A stretch of 32,889 nt of DNA. Origin: Baffinella frigidus (lineage: Eukaryota > Cryptophyceae > Cryptomonadales > Baffinellaceae). The notes under the pieces are model-generated. The model did no database searches. It saw nothing but the letters and a program-made list of their open reading frames with translations, and was not told where the DNA came from. How positions within the stretch are numbered: position 1 is the stretch's first letter; each line of letters starts with the position of its first letter. The translations under genes and the position numbers were made by a program. The DNA lies in NCBI GenBank assembly GCA_026770585.1, contig MU647838.1, forward strand, positions 2,525 through 35,413. The letters are read 5' to 3'. Positions 1 to 8,046 of the stretch are shown here, piece after piece.

Positions 1-14
1 AAATTAAGAACAGG

Positions 15-639
15 TACAGGGGTACCTCGCTCCCCCCCCCTCCCCCCCGTAGGAACCCTACAGTAGGGATATGCCTAGGGCCCTATGGTGGCCCTAGAGG
101 GGGAGGCCTGAAACCTAAACCTAGTACCCCGAACCCTGAACCCCAAACCTAAACCCTAAACCCAAAACCCTAAATCCTAAACCCTGAACCCTCAACCCTA
201 AACCCTCAACCCTCAACCCATAACCCAAAAACCTCAACCTGAAACCTGAAACCTAAAACCCTAAACCCTAAACCCTAAACCCTAAACCCTAAACCCTAAA
301 CCCTAAACCCCATACCCTAAACCCCCAACCCTAAACCCTAAACCCAAACACCCAACCATAAACCATGAACCCTAAACCCTAAACCCTAAACCCTGAACCC
401 TAAACCCTAAACCCTAAACCCTAAACCCTAAACCCTAAACCCTAAACCTTAAAACCCTAAACCCTAAACCCTAAACCCAAATACCCAAATACCCAACCAT
501 AAATCATGAACCCTAAACCCTAAACCCTGAACCCTGAACCTTGAACCCTAGACCCTAAACCCCTATGGTGGCCCTAAAGGGGCGGGCCTATGGTGGCCCT
601 AGAGGGGGGGCAGTTTCTTATGAGCGAGGTACCCCTGTA
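15..639. mobile_element. Terminal-inverted-repeat element containing a telomere-like array
   Basis: The left end begins TACAGGGGTACCTCGC (15-30) and the right end (about 610-639) is its reverse complement, ending GCGAGGTACCCCTGTA. Both ends carry an outer TA, so the element proper would be CAGGGG to CCCCTG with a TA target. The interior motif with CCTACAGTAG and GCCTAGGGCCCTATGGTG (about 57-90) recurs in the 124-bp copy at 15190-15313, which marks this as the same repeat family. There is no transposase frame, so it is MITE-like and non-autonomous. In this copy the interior is split by about 450 bases of telomere-like repeat, and the CCTATGGTGGCCCTA block is present on both sides of it. Superfamily is not determined; a TA target would suit a mariner-like element. 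Confidence 0.6.
113..565. repeat. Telomere-like CCCTAAA array
   Basis: Long runs of perfect CCCTAAA heptamers (about 256-306, 371-450 and 457-480) alternate with degenerate units such as CCCTGAA, CCCTCAA and ACCCAAAT. CCCTAAA/TTTAGGG is the telomere repeat of plants, many algae, oomycetes, dinoflagellates and apicomplexans. C-rich strand first is the orientation expected at the left end of a chromosome. The array is not terminal here: about 110 bases lie outside it and they belong to the inverted-repeat element that also flanks it on the inner side. It is therefore an internal telomere-like array or a capped end with a mobile-element skin. Confidence 0.85.
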
Positions 640-1245
640 CACCCACAAAAGTATCCCCGTACTCCCTCTATGTGATCTCTAGACACTCCCCAAGGTATCC
701 CTAAAGAACATATGCCGTCAGATCACGAGAACATGCTGAAACCCTCTCGTTCTAGATACTAGCTAAGACCAGATTAGCTCTCGTTCCACCGATTTTTAAT
801 GTCCCAGAACGGCGGATGTACGCTCAGCAAGTGCACCAAATTCAGCACAGGTGGTGGATTAATACATACCAGTGTCATGCCAAAATTTTGTGGGGGTTCA
901 TACACCCCTTGGTCTTGGACCAGATTTACAGACTTACCACAGTGCTAAACCCGGAATTCTCCTCTTCAAGTGCATACATGTGATTTCAAAATGGGAAATG
1001 GTCAATACTGGACAGATTTCCCTGATTGAGGGATGAATTCATATTAGAATGAATTAATCCAGGCTCCTAGGCCAAAAATACGGGTCGTTTTTATCACAAA
1101 CTTGTCCTGCAACAGCCTTTTTGAAACAGCTCCATAAGCAATGACTATTAAGACCGATTCTTGGTTTGTCGGGGGTACAGCCGAATACCTCACACCAACA
1201 TCTTGAGTTAGAGCCGGACAGGTCTCTGTGTTGGTCTGGGGTACC
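640..1245. other. Gene-free stretch
   Basis: About 600 bases of mixed composition without a convincing reading frame, RNA gene or ordered repeat on either strand. It joins the inverted-repeat element to the AT-rich island. It may be host subtelomeric sequence; nothing in it identifies a source. Confidence 0.5.
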
Positions 1246-1250
1246 TAGTT

Positions 1251-2159
1251 CTATAATAAAAAAAATGGGGTACCGTTCAAATTATGGCAGGTATCATCCA
1301 AATTATTATATGCTTTATCAATTTTATCCTCACTAATAGATTTTAGTAGTTCTGGTTTATGTTTATCAATTAATCGTTTTGTTGTTTTGTATGCGTCTTT
1401 TGAATATTTTGGATATATGTCTAAATCAAGACCACTTAACCAAGAAGCTTTTTCATCACATACTTTAGAAAACTGTGTCTTCATATTGGTTTTTATAATA
1501 CAACGATTATTAACTTTTTCCCATGTAGCATCCAATAATTTTGCACAAAGTAAATTATTATTATTCATTGATTGTTTACAGATTTGAACCAACACACCAG
1601 GCGTTATATGATGAGTATCAAATTTGGTTGTTTTTTCAGGATCCGCATTAAATATTGTGATATTTACTGAATTATCTATATTTTGTGTATTATCTATATT
1701 TTATTTTTTAATGTTTTGTGTATTATCTATATGGTGTGTTATTGAATTATCATTTTTTATTATAGGTAAACTTTTACCTTTTTCTTTGCATATTAGTTCA
1801 TGCTTGTCTTTGTATTGAATAGAAAATAATATTTCTTCACAAAATTGACATTCTTTGTTATTTATTCCACTACATGTTTTCATATGTCTTGTTAAAGTTC
1901 CTTTTGATGATAATACTTTATGACATTTTTCACATTTGTTTGAAATGGTTGTATCTGGCAAAGAATGCATTACATCTGGCAAAGAATGTTTTACATCTGG
2001 CAAAGAAATTATGACATCTGGCAAAGAATGTATTACATCTGGCAAAGAAATTAGGACATTTGGCACAGAATGTATTAAATTTGGCAAAGGATGTATTACA
2101 TTTGGCAAAGGATTTATTACATTTGGCAAAGGATTTATATCATTATTTTTAAATTTTGT
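1251..2159 (-). pseudogene. C2H2-type zinc-finger protein with heptapeptide repeats, one in-frame stop (AT-rich island)
   Basis: Read on the minus strand the frame runs from about 2159 to 1251 with one TAA at 1701-1703. The first part has nine 7-residue repeats of the form xxSLPDV. Next come two Cys/His fingers, CEKCHKVLSSKGTLTRHMKTC-like with a CxxC and HxxxxC spacing, then CQFCEE with a later HxxxC. After the stop the same frame continues with the same Asn/Asp/Thr-rich linker (NIDNTQNI appears on both sides), then a charged helical C-terminal domain. The finger pair plus helical tail resembles proteins common in Mimiviridae-like giant viruses. No clear ATG opens the frame: the island ends near 2160, so the N-terminus looks cut off; an internal ATG lies at 1970. 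Base composition is strongly AT-rich, unlike every neighbour, which suggests transfer. Probably a non-functional fragment. Confidence 0.55.
1960..2148. repeat. 21-bp tandem repeat encoding heptapeptides
   Basis: About nine imperfect 21-bp units built on ACATCTGGCAAAGAA on the plus strand. On the minus strand they keep the frame of the zinc-finger gene and encode xxSLPDV or xxPLPNV heptapeptides. Variation among copies is mostly at codon positions that change the residue outside the LP core. Confidence 0.8.
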
Positions 2160-2353
2160 GTTTAGAACTGGAGAGCCTCGATCGCGACCAAGGTCTCGAA
2201 GTGAGCTTCTACGCTCATGTCTACGTTGCCCATTCTGTGTGCTACGTAGTACGCTCACAACAGCGTTCGTGCCACAGGTGCGCTGTGGTGGATGCAGACA
2301 AGAAGATTCGTGCAAGGAAGGTGATCAACTGTAACCTATTACGACATGTATGA
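2160..2353 (+). pseudogene. Possible gene remnant truncated by the AT-rich island
   Basis: GC-rich sequence abutting the AT-rich island has an open plus-strand frame ending at 2353 that includes CHRCAVVDADKKIRARK and looks like coding sequence. It has no start of its own before the island boundary, consistent with a gene cut by insertion of the island. The minus strand is also open here, so the assignment is weak. Confidence 0.2.
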
Positions 2354-2399
2354 ATTAGTCTACTTTGAAACACGTGTTTGACTCGTTTGTCATGTTTAC

Positions 2400-2577
2400 T
2401 CGATTACATGCACGGACACACCACCACGCCTACACCCCCACACACGGACACACACACCTCCTACACACGCCTGCACACACACGGACACACACCTCCTACA
2501 GACACCTACACATACCTACACACACCTACACACACACAATGCGACGCGCGCGACGCGCGCGACGCGCGCGACGCGCG
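2400..2577. repeat. CA-rich tract and GACGCGCGC tandem repeat
   Basis: Irregular CACACA and CCTACA repeats (2400-2538) followed by about four units of GACGCGCGC (about 2541-2577). The tract sits at the 3' end of the minus-strand gene that stops at 2582, so it is UG-rich in that gene's transcript, as is seen after several other genes in the window. Confidence 0.7.
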
Positions 2578-2581
2578 TCTG

Positions 2582-3421
2582 TCAGATCTTGTACCGAAGC
2601 GTCTCGATGGCTGCCACAAGTTCAAGGATGTGCTGCGCGAACCACGTGGCATGTGTCTTCTCGATGGCGTCGACCTTCTTGAGATAAGGGCTGAGGTGGG
2701 CGGTGTTGTCGCTGTCGAATTTGTGCGCTGTCTTGCGCTTGCGCTTGCAGATGGCCTGGTCGGTTCTGTTGGCAGCCTGGCGCGTTTGCTCGAGATGGTG
2801 CTGGAGATTTTGCAGCAGAGAGCCACCATCACCGTCGTTCATGTCGATCGCCTCAAACGAACGAATGGTGGCACAGATCATTGCGTGCGTCGCCGACGTA
2901 ACAGCAGTGCTGGCGCCTTTCGTGGGGGCGGTTGACGCAGCTGTGGGGGCAACCACAGCCGCGATGGCGATGTCACGGAGGGGGGTCCCGGACATCTTGT
3001 TGGTGATGTCTGCCATCTTGGCGTTGATCACGGCACGATGCTGACTTAACCAGGTGGCGTGGAACACTTGCTTGCGGTTGTTTTTGGCCTCGCCGCTGGA
3101 CATAATGTTGCCATGCTCGCCCCGGTAGTTGCCGGTGTTGTTCAACCGTCTGGCGAGGGACGTACGGAGCTTTCGCTCTTGTTCAAGTGTCTTCTCGAGC
3201 TGTTCTTTGGGGTCCTCCATAAGAGATGCATCGAGTTTGCGATGCTCGAACGACGCGAGCAACGAGATCATGTCAGCGCGTGTCTCGAACACAGTGCGCA
3301 GAGGCGCCATATTATCGCGAAAGTCGTGGCACTGTCCGGGTTGGCTGGATGTGGAAAGTGCAACTCTCGATGCTGCTTTAAGTATCACCGTTTCCAGCAG
3401 CACATTCCACAGATTAGCCAA
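2582..3421 (-). CDS. Unknown charged two-unit protein (cassette copy 1, minus-strand partner)
   Basis: Open frame of about 279 residues with no recognised domain. It seems to contain two related units: a helical Lys/Arg/Glu/Gln-rich stretch followed by HATWLSQH at residues 121-128 and again HATWFAQH at residues 257-264, 136 residues apart. The protein encoded at 5028-4363 looks like a diverged paralogue (shared LLAS block, LxxQxxxLxxxxxxRL helix, a final aromatic TRWFEFH in place of HATWFAQH). The start is uncertain: the first in-frame ATG is at 3310, but similarity to the paralogue seems to extend upstream toward a TTG at 3421, where a TGA two codons earlier closes the frame. It may have lost its ATG or use a non-AUG start. 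It is divergent to the gene at 3505, from which it is separated by about 85 bases. Confidence 0.6.
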   Translation of the reverse strand: MANLWNVLLETVILKAASRVALSTSSQPGQCHDFRDNMAPLRTVFETRADMISLLASFEHRKLDASLMEDPKEQLEKTLEQERKLRTSLARRLNNTGNYRGEHGNIMSSGEAKNNRKQVFHATWLSQHRAVINAKMADITNKMSGTPLRDIAIAAVVAPTAASTAPTKGASTAVTSATHAMICATIRSFEAIDMNDGDGGSLLQNLQHHLEQTRQAANRTDQAICKRKRKTAHKFDSDNTAHLSPYLKKVDAIEKTHATWFAQHILELVAAIETLRYKI

Positions 3422-3453
3422 CTGTCAGCGCCCGTGACTCTTTGTGTGTATAT

Positions 3454-3460
3454 GTATATA
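3454..3460 (+). promoter_or_regulatory. TATA box for the gene at 3505
   Basis: GTATATA within a TGTGTATATGTATATAC stretch, about 45 bases before the ATG at 3505. The distance matches TATA boxes seen before other genes of the window. Confidence 0.5.
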
Positions 3461-3504
3461 CGTACAGAACGTGTTGTACAGCACGTTACAGCGTTTTTGG
3501 TGGA

Positions 3505-4106
3505 ATGAAGCACATCAACGAGGACAAGATGAAGTTGATAACGAAGACGTGGTTTGCGGCGTTGAGAGAGCTCATGCAGCATGTGACGCCTACCGAGAGA
3601 CATAACTTGTTGCGGAGAATCAAGTTGTACACGGACAAGAAACGAGGGGCTGCGTTTGATGTACGCTACCAGTCCCGCCCCACCCCAGCCTATTTGCGTG
3701 GCCTCGATGCATGCGACACCCCAGTCTATTTGCGTGGTCTCAATGCATGCGACAGACACCCCAACAACCACAACACGAAGCACCAATCACTGGGTGTGTA
3801 TCATATCTTGAGCAGTTGCTGAATTACGCGGTGGGGTTGTGTGTTCTGCACGGCTGGACACATCTACAGACGCAATTCAGCACGGTGGTCGACAGACACA
3901 AGCAGGCCTTCCACGACGCTCAATTGGAAGAGGTGGCGCAAGCGGAACTGTGCAGCACCAAGTGTGTTGCATTCGCCATGGCACGGCATGCGAGACGGGG
4001 GGAGGGGTCGCAGGTGTCGTCAATAGAGGAAGATGTCGCAAGAATGATCATGGCCTCAGCCGGTCTTACGACCTGTAGCTACTCGGAATGGGGTGGTCCC
4101 CAATAA
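3505..4106 (+). CDS. Unknown helical protein with one intron (cassette copy 1, plus-strand partner)
   Basis: Two exons, 3505-3660 and 3816-4106, give a 148-residue protein when a GT-AG intron (3661-3815) is removed in phase 0. The protein aligns almost without gaps to the 146-residue product at 5248-5688, and the alignment runs smoothly through the junction: FD then LLNYAV in this protein against NKA then LIQCIT in the other. Shared features are an early RxxL helix, an IxxY element and a C-terminal block DVARMIMASAGL matching EVLRMVCAFAGL. No family is recognised. The C-terminal block resembles the short F-box-like tails of the ankyrin and WD40 proteins nearby. It ends next to AATAAG and a TG-rich tract. 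Without splicing exon 1 stops at 3822. The alternative is a frameshifting insertion rather than an intron. Confidence 0.65.
3661..3815 (+). other. Probable spliceosomal-type intron with an internal 36-bp direct repeat
   Basis: Starts GTACGC and ends CTTGAGCAG, 155 bases, phase 0. Removing it joins two frames into a protein collinear with its paralogue at 5248. Two 36-bp copies lie inside (3681-3716 and 3717-3752), differing at a few transitions; both contain CTATTTGCGTGG and ATGCATGCGACA. RNA evidence would be needed to prove splicing. Confidence 0.55.
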
Positions 4107-4126
4107 GCATCTGTGGTGTTTTTTGT

Positions 4127-4287
4127 TTTGTGTGTGTGTGTGTGTGTGTGGTGTGTCTCTCTGTGTGTGTGTAAAACCGACGACGCCACCGACGACGCCA
4201 CCGGCAGGCAGACACATGTGTTTTGTGTTTTGTGTTTTGTGTTTACTCCGCGACCACCACACACACTCACAGACACACTCACGACCA

Positions 4288-4325
<38 letters not shown>

Positions 4326-4332
4326 CCTCTCT
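4127..4332. repeat. TG and CA microsatellites between convergent genes
   Basis: (TG)n at about 4130-4172, a run of GTTTTGT units near 4217-4242, and (CA)n to about 4322. The tract lies between the 3' ends of the converging genes at 4106 and 4363, and is UG-rich in both transcripts because the repeat type switches strand midway. Confidence 0.85.
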
Positions 4333-4362
4333 CACTCACAGACACACCACCCAAGCACTCGC

Positions 4363-5028
4363 TTAGAGGGGTGGCGTGTCTCTCTTGTGCATAGACTGGA
4401 TGGTCTGTGCAATCTTGCGCTGGATCCTGAGGCTATGAAACTCGAACCACCTGGTGTATGTGAGGTTTTTGTGTGCAACGGCGTCGGACTTGCGGAGTTG
4501 GGCTTCGAGTGTCTGCAGCCGAGCTGTGTCGTCAAGGAACGAGGGTGTCGCGTTCCACAGTGCGACGCACCCGAGTCTGGCTTCGTGGGGAAACGACAGC
4601 TTCGGCTTAGAACGGTCGTATTTGACCGGTTTGGAGAGGCTGAACGCCTGTCCCCGGATGTTGCCGTGGACCAGAGTCAACCTGGAGCCAATGTCGTCGG
4701 CGAGACGCGTGGCTTGCCCAAGGAGGAACGTCATGGTGCGGAACTCAACGATGGTGGACGGATGCACTCGCTTGGTGCGTGCGTGGGCGACGGAGGCAAG
4801 GAGTTCCCATTCTGCGAACTCTCATTGGTACCTGGCCATGAACACCTCGGTGCGGAGGAGGGTTGCCGCCCGGCACTTCTCCATTGTTGCGAGCTGCTGT
4901 TTGAGGTCGAACGCAAGAGATTCAGTGTTGGTGCGCGCGGTGGTCGACTCAAACGAGGCCGTCCCTTGTGCGATGGTGTCAAGTGCAGCGACAATGGTGG
5001 TCGTGACACATGCTGCGCGTGTTGGCAT
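4363..5028 (-). CDS. Unknown charged protein with an in-frame TGA (cassette copy 2, minus-strand partner)
   Basis: The frame opens at ATG 5028 and runs to 4363 with a single TGA at 4822-4824 (68 residues before it, 152 after). Both sides resemble the protein at 3421-2582: LRTEVF just before the stop matches LRTVFE, and LLASVAHARTKR just after it matches LLASFEHRKL. That continuity argues that the stop lies inside one ancestral gene. No known domain. It may be a pseudogene, carry a sequencing error, or be read through. Its start lies 219 bases from the divergent gene at 5248, the same arrangement as copy 1. A longer plus-strand frame overlaps it but consists partly of microsatellite translation. 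Confidence 0.5.
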
Positions 5029-5120
5029 TTGAAAGTCGTGTCACTGTTGTGCAGTTGTGAGCGTACAGAAAAGAGCTGTCTCTCTTTTCGTTAAGTCGGA
5101 CCACAACGTGTTGGAAGAAT

Positions 5121-5179
5121 TGGTCAACTCTCGTGTAGACTCAAAATTCTAGTCAACTATCTTGAAAATTCTAGTCAAC
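5121..5179 (+). promoter_or_regulatory. Repeated AGTCAAC promoter element
   Basis: Two identical 15-mers AAAATTCTAGTCAAC at 5143-5157 and 5165-5179, 22 bases apart (about two helical turns), with a further GGTCAAC at 5122-5128. They precede the ATG at 5248 by 69-105 bases and lie between two divergent genes. A 13/15 match occurs at 32152-32166 beside a TATA box. Confidence 0.6.
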
Positions 5180-5247
5180 ACACGAGTTCAATTGAATACG
5201 CAACTTGCAGAGTTTTTCTCGACAGCAACCCACCAACACAAGCCAGC

Positions 5248-5688
5248 ATGACAGACACGATTGCCCAGCTGTCCACCACTGACGCGCACTACGCTATCGT
5301 CAAGAGGATTTCGGACCTCAAGCTTTCAAATGCGCATCGGAGGCAGCTCGAGAAGCACATCAACACGTATTGCAGCGACATTCTGGCCGGCAACAAGGCG
5401 TTGATCCAGTGCATCACGTACCTCGGCCATTCTTACACGATCGAACGCATGCATAAGAAGGCTTGTGACGTCAAGGTGGAATATTACAAGCAATGCGACG
5501 CGATGCGTCGCACCAACAAGGAGAACGTGCCGCTCGACATGTGCCTTGCATTGTGCAAGGCACTTGAGCCCCGGTTGGGGGAACATTCCCATGTGAAAGT
5601 ACTCGACCCCGAGGTGCTGCGCATGGTCTGCGCCTTCGCCGGACTTCGCAACGCCAGTTACCTCAACACGCCCAAGATGCTTGATTAA
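5248..5688 (+). CDS. Unknown helical protein (cassette copy 2, plus-strand partner)
   Basis: Intact 146-residue, mostly helical, charged protein. It is the intronless paralogue of the spliced gene at 3505-4106 and has nearly the same length. The C-terminal block LDPEVLRMVCAFAGL resembles the tails of the nearby ankyrin proteins (LPPDILKMVSQYT) and WD40 protein (LNNDLLQMIVGANV), and also LHQELLVRVCAFLG encoded at about 5964-6005. In poxviruses, short F-box-like tails of ankyrin proteins bind SCF ubiquitin ligase; a similar role here is only a guess. No TATA box is obvious, but two 15-bp AGTCAAC repeats lie upstream. Start chosen as the first ATG after that promoter. Confidence 0.75.
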   Translation: MTDTIAQLSTTDAHYAIVKRISDLKLSNAHRRQLEKHINTYCSDILAGNKALIQCITYLGHSYTIERMHKKACDVKVEYYKQCDAMRRTNKENVPLDMCLALCKALEPRLGEHSHVKVLDPEVLRMVCAFAGLRNASYLNTPKMLD

Positions 5689-5699
5689 TCAAGCCTCTG

Positions 5700-5768
5700 T
5701 GGCAACGGGGTAGCAAGTGGGGTAGCAAACGGGGCAGCAAGTGGGGTAGCAAACGGGATGGCACGTGG
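5700..5768. repeat. GGGGTAGCAA tandem repeat
   Basis: Five to six imperfect 14-bp units of GGGGTAGCAARYG directly after the stop codon of the 5248 gene. No function is apparent. Confidence 0.75.
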
Positions 5769-6022
5769 AGGAGGAGGGGTGGTGTGTAAACGGCGTGAGT
5801 CAATACACGAGCAGCATTGTGGCTGTGTCAGAGAACGCAAACGGGGTTGAAATGCGTTGTATTGATTGTTCATGGATTACAGACACCAACACCACCACCA
5901 CCACCACCACCACCGCCACCACCACCGCCACCACCGCCACCAGCGCTACACACCCGACGCTGCTGCACCAGGAGCTACTCGTGCGCGTCTGCGCTTTTCT
6001 TGGCAGCAAGCCTTACCACTGA
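5765..6022 (+). pseudogene. Remnant of a third cassette gene
   Basis: Open plus-strand frame of about 85 codons without a good ATG. It contains a Thr/Ala run from (ACC)n and ends LHQELLVRVCAFLGSK, very like the C-terminus of the protein at 5248-5688 (DPEVLRMVCAFAGL). This looks like the tail of another paralogue whose 5' part has been lost or replaced by repeats. It overlaps the 3' end of the minus-strand gene ending at 5975 by 48 bases. Confidence 0.35.
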
Positions 6023-7738
6023 CACCGACTTTGCACCCGGCACCACACTGCGAGCGTATAGTCTCGACGCAGTCGTATCGACGACGGCGTGGTCCACGAC
6101 AACTCCAGCGTCCGTCTGCATGTCTATGTTGTGAGACACGTCCACGTCGGTGTCCATGACACTCTTCTTAGCACGTGCCGCGTTCGTTGCAGCCCGCTTG
6201 GGCGCATTGTCGGACATGGTGATGGACATCATGGTGATGTCACTGCCCGTGGTCGCGTCGCTGCCACCAGCAGCATTCCGTTTGACCGCACTACCCGTTG
6301 AAGTGTTGCCCGTATCGGTGGCTGGCTCGCGGCGGGCAATTGCCGCGTTGAGGTATAGCGGTGAATCGACGGGGTACACACTGCTGCCAACACCAGGCCC
6401 GACCGATGATGATGACGATGAACCCACAACTATGCTTGACTTTGTCTCCAACGGTTCAGCATGCACCACAGGGTGGATGTGGAATTTCTTTTGCGGCTGA
6501 GACGTCGCATGTTTCCAAGTAGGAGCCACTGTCACCTGAAGAAGGGCACCACCCCTGAGGTTCACACTATCGTCACGGAATGACTGTTTTTGAGCCCTCT
6601 GTGCTTGCTCACTGACGCGAATGTACGTCTGTGAACGAGCAATGTGCCACAACCCACGGTTGCGACCGTTGTATCCGAGGAAATAGCTTTCGTCGATCTC
6701 AACAGAAGTTGTGGTGACGAGCTCGAATAGGAGGTGCGGTTTCTTAGCGAAGAACTGTCTCAGCTGGTTCGGAGCCCAGTGGTTGAGCACATACTCGGTC
6801 TGTTCACCCGGTACAACATATGAGCTGGGGTCGATGCCTCCCTCGGCAAAGACCTGGTATGGGAGCACACCCTGTTTACGGTTCTCGTCCTTGTAACTGG
6901 TCGGGCCATCTGCTTTCGGCTTGTGGACGTCGTCCTGCATTTGGACGCCAACGAGAGCGAGCAAGAGGTCACACCCTGCCCTGATTTCGGTACGTCGCCA
7001 CAAGTTCATCATGTTGTCACACAAACCATCAACAAGGATCGTCACAACATGGTCGACAGGGAAATCGACAGCCCCATTGGAACCTTGGTGCTGTCCCCCT
7101 TGATTGTCTCTTCCGATGACAACACCGAGAGGTCGGATGTAGTCTTGGATAAACAAGCTGATATTGCGATGCTGGTAGTCACCCCCTCTGAAGTCGTCCA
7201 TGTTGTACGTGTCTGTTTCAATAGGCCAACCCGTTGCAAGGACAAAGGCCTTCCAGTTGTCGTCATTTGCCCCCATATGTGTCTGCAGACCGCGCAGAAT
7301 GTAGTTGACAGTTGCGAGGTTGATGATAGGGTCGACTGCCCGTGTGATGTTCTGTTTCTCAAAGTATGCATGGTTCTCCAAACGAGAAGCCCTGTCGTGC
7401 ACTATGCGGATCGTGAAGGCGAGGTCGCCGTCAGAAACTGCGTGTGAAAGAAGAATGTCGTGGTCGAGTTGGTCGGTCCGCGACGACGGGATGCGAAACT
7501 GCGGCACAATCTTCTGGATCTTGTGCGGGGTAACCTGGTACGCGATGTCGTCTGACACACTGCCCTGGCCATAATCGTAGGCTGTAACGCCGGACAGCAG
7601 TTGGTTCTGCTGGTTGATGTGGGCGGACGAGAAACGAATACCCGACGAGGACGACGGTAGCAGTGAGCCGCCATCTCCGTTGATGACTACATCAGGGCCT
7701 TTGATACCACCGCCTTGCAGATTCCCGAAGAATGACAT
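5975..7738 (-). CDS. Unknown 587-residue protein, possibly structural
   Basis: Intact frame from ATG 7738 with a TATA box on the minus strand at 7789-7796. The first 400 residues look globular and well conserved in style: an N-terminal Gly-rich stretch, a middle segment with GGQH near PLGVVIGRDNQ, then VDFPVDHVVTILVDG and NLWRRTEIRAGCDLLLAL. The last 190 residues are low-complexity, Ser/Thr/Asp/Ala-rich with basic NAPKRAA-type segments. No family is recognised with confidence and there is no signal peptide or membrane segment. Its size and the globular body would fit a virion or capsid-associated protein, but that is inference. It is divergent to the ankyrin gene at 8046 and converges on the remnant at 6022. 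Confidence 0.8.
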   Translation of the reverse strand: MSFFGNLQGGGIKGPDVVINGDGGSLLPSSSSGIRFSSAHINQQNQLLSGVTAYDYGQGSVSDDIAYQVTPHKIQKIVPQFRIPSSRTDQLDHDILLSHAVSDGDLAFTIRIVHDRASRLENHAYFEKQNITRAVDPIINLATVNYILRGLQTHMGANDDNWKAFVLATGWPIETDTYNMDDFRGGDYQHRNISLFIQDYIRPLGVVIGRDNQGGQHQGSNGAVDFPVDHVVTILVDGLCDNMMNLWRRTEIRAGCDLLLALVGVQMQDDVHKPKADGPTSYKDENRKQGVLPYQVFAEGGIDPSSYVVPGEQTEYVLNHWAPNQLRQFFAKKPHLLFELVTTTSVEIDESYFLGYNGRNRGLWHIARSQTYIRVSEQAQRAQKQSFRDDSVNLRGGALLQVTVAPTWKHATSQPQKKFHIHPVVHAEPLETKSSIVVGSSSSSSVGPGVGSSVYPVDSPLYLNAAIARREPATDTGNTSTGSAVKRNAAGGSDATTGSDITMMSITMSDNAPKRAATNAARAKKSVMDTDVDVSHNIDMQTDAGVVVDHAVVDTTASRLYARSVVPGAKSVSVVRLAAKKSADAHE

Positions 7739-7788
7739 GGTCGTCTATGTCACTGGAACTGGTCCATAGCTGTTCGTGTCTAGCGTTT

Positions 7789-7796
7789 CTTTTATA
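7789..7796 (-). promoter_or_regulatory. TATA box for the 587-residue gene
   Basis: Reverse complement reads TATAAAAG, about 51 bases before the ATG at 7738. The 307-base divergent region 7739-8045 also holds a TATTAAAG (8009-8016) facing the ankyrin gene. Confidence 0.65.
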
Positions 7797-7836
7797 GAGC
7801 TGGTCGTACGAAAACACTGTAGGAGCCGTTGTTGCA

Positions 7837-8046
7837 ATGGAACAGGTATTATTCCCAGAGTATAACGGTTCTGGCTATCATCACAGACGGTCCTGTCGGT
7901 GTACACAACGTGGTGTTTCTTCTAGAACCGAAAAACACGTGTTGTTGTGTTCTGTTGAAGATGAATGCAATGGTTTAGTTCTACCACATCTGTCAGCTGC
8001 GTCAGCTGTATTAAAGCCAATCCTGCAGTGCATGGTCAGTGCGTGA
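7837..8046 (+). CDS. Small Cys/His-rich frame overlapping the ankyrin start
   Basis: A 69-codon frame from ATG 7837 whose TGA overlaps the ATG of the ankyrin gene as TGATG. It includes a segment with CRCTQRG and a later CSVEDEC. It could be a small gene or an upstream frame. A TATA-like TATTAAAG for the next gene lies inside it, which argues that it is chance. Low confidence. Confidence 0.2.
   Translation: MEQVLFPEYNGSGYHHRRSCRCTQRGVSSRTEKHVLLCSVEDECNGLVLPHLSAASAVLKPILQCMVSA

Noticed and set aside
4812-4831. 20-base mini-intron around the TGA (minus strand, GTACCA...TCGCAG)
   Set aside because: Removal gives a frame without similarity to the paralogue; the in-frame reading across the TGA does show it.
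4093-5094. 333-codon plus-strand frame
   Set aside because: It starts in CA/TG microsatellite and is antisense to the minus gene 5028-4363, whose similarity to the 3421-2582 protein supports the minus strand.
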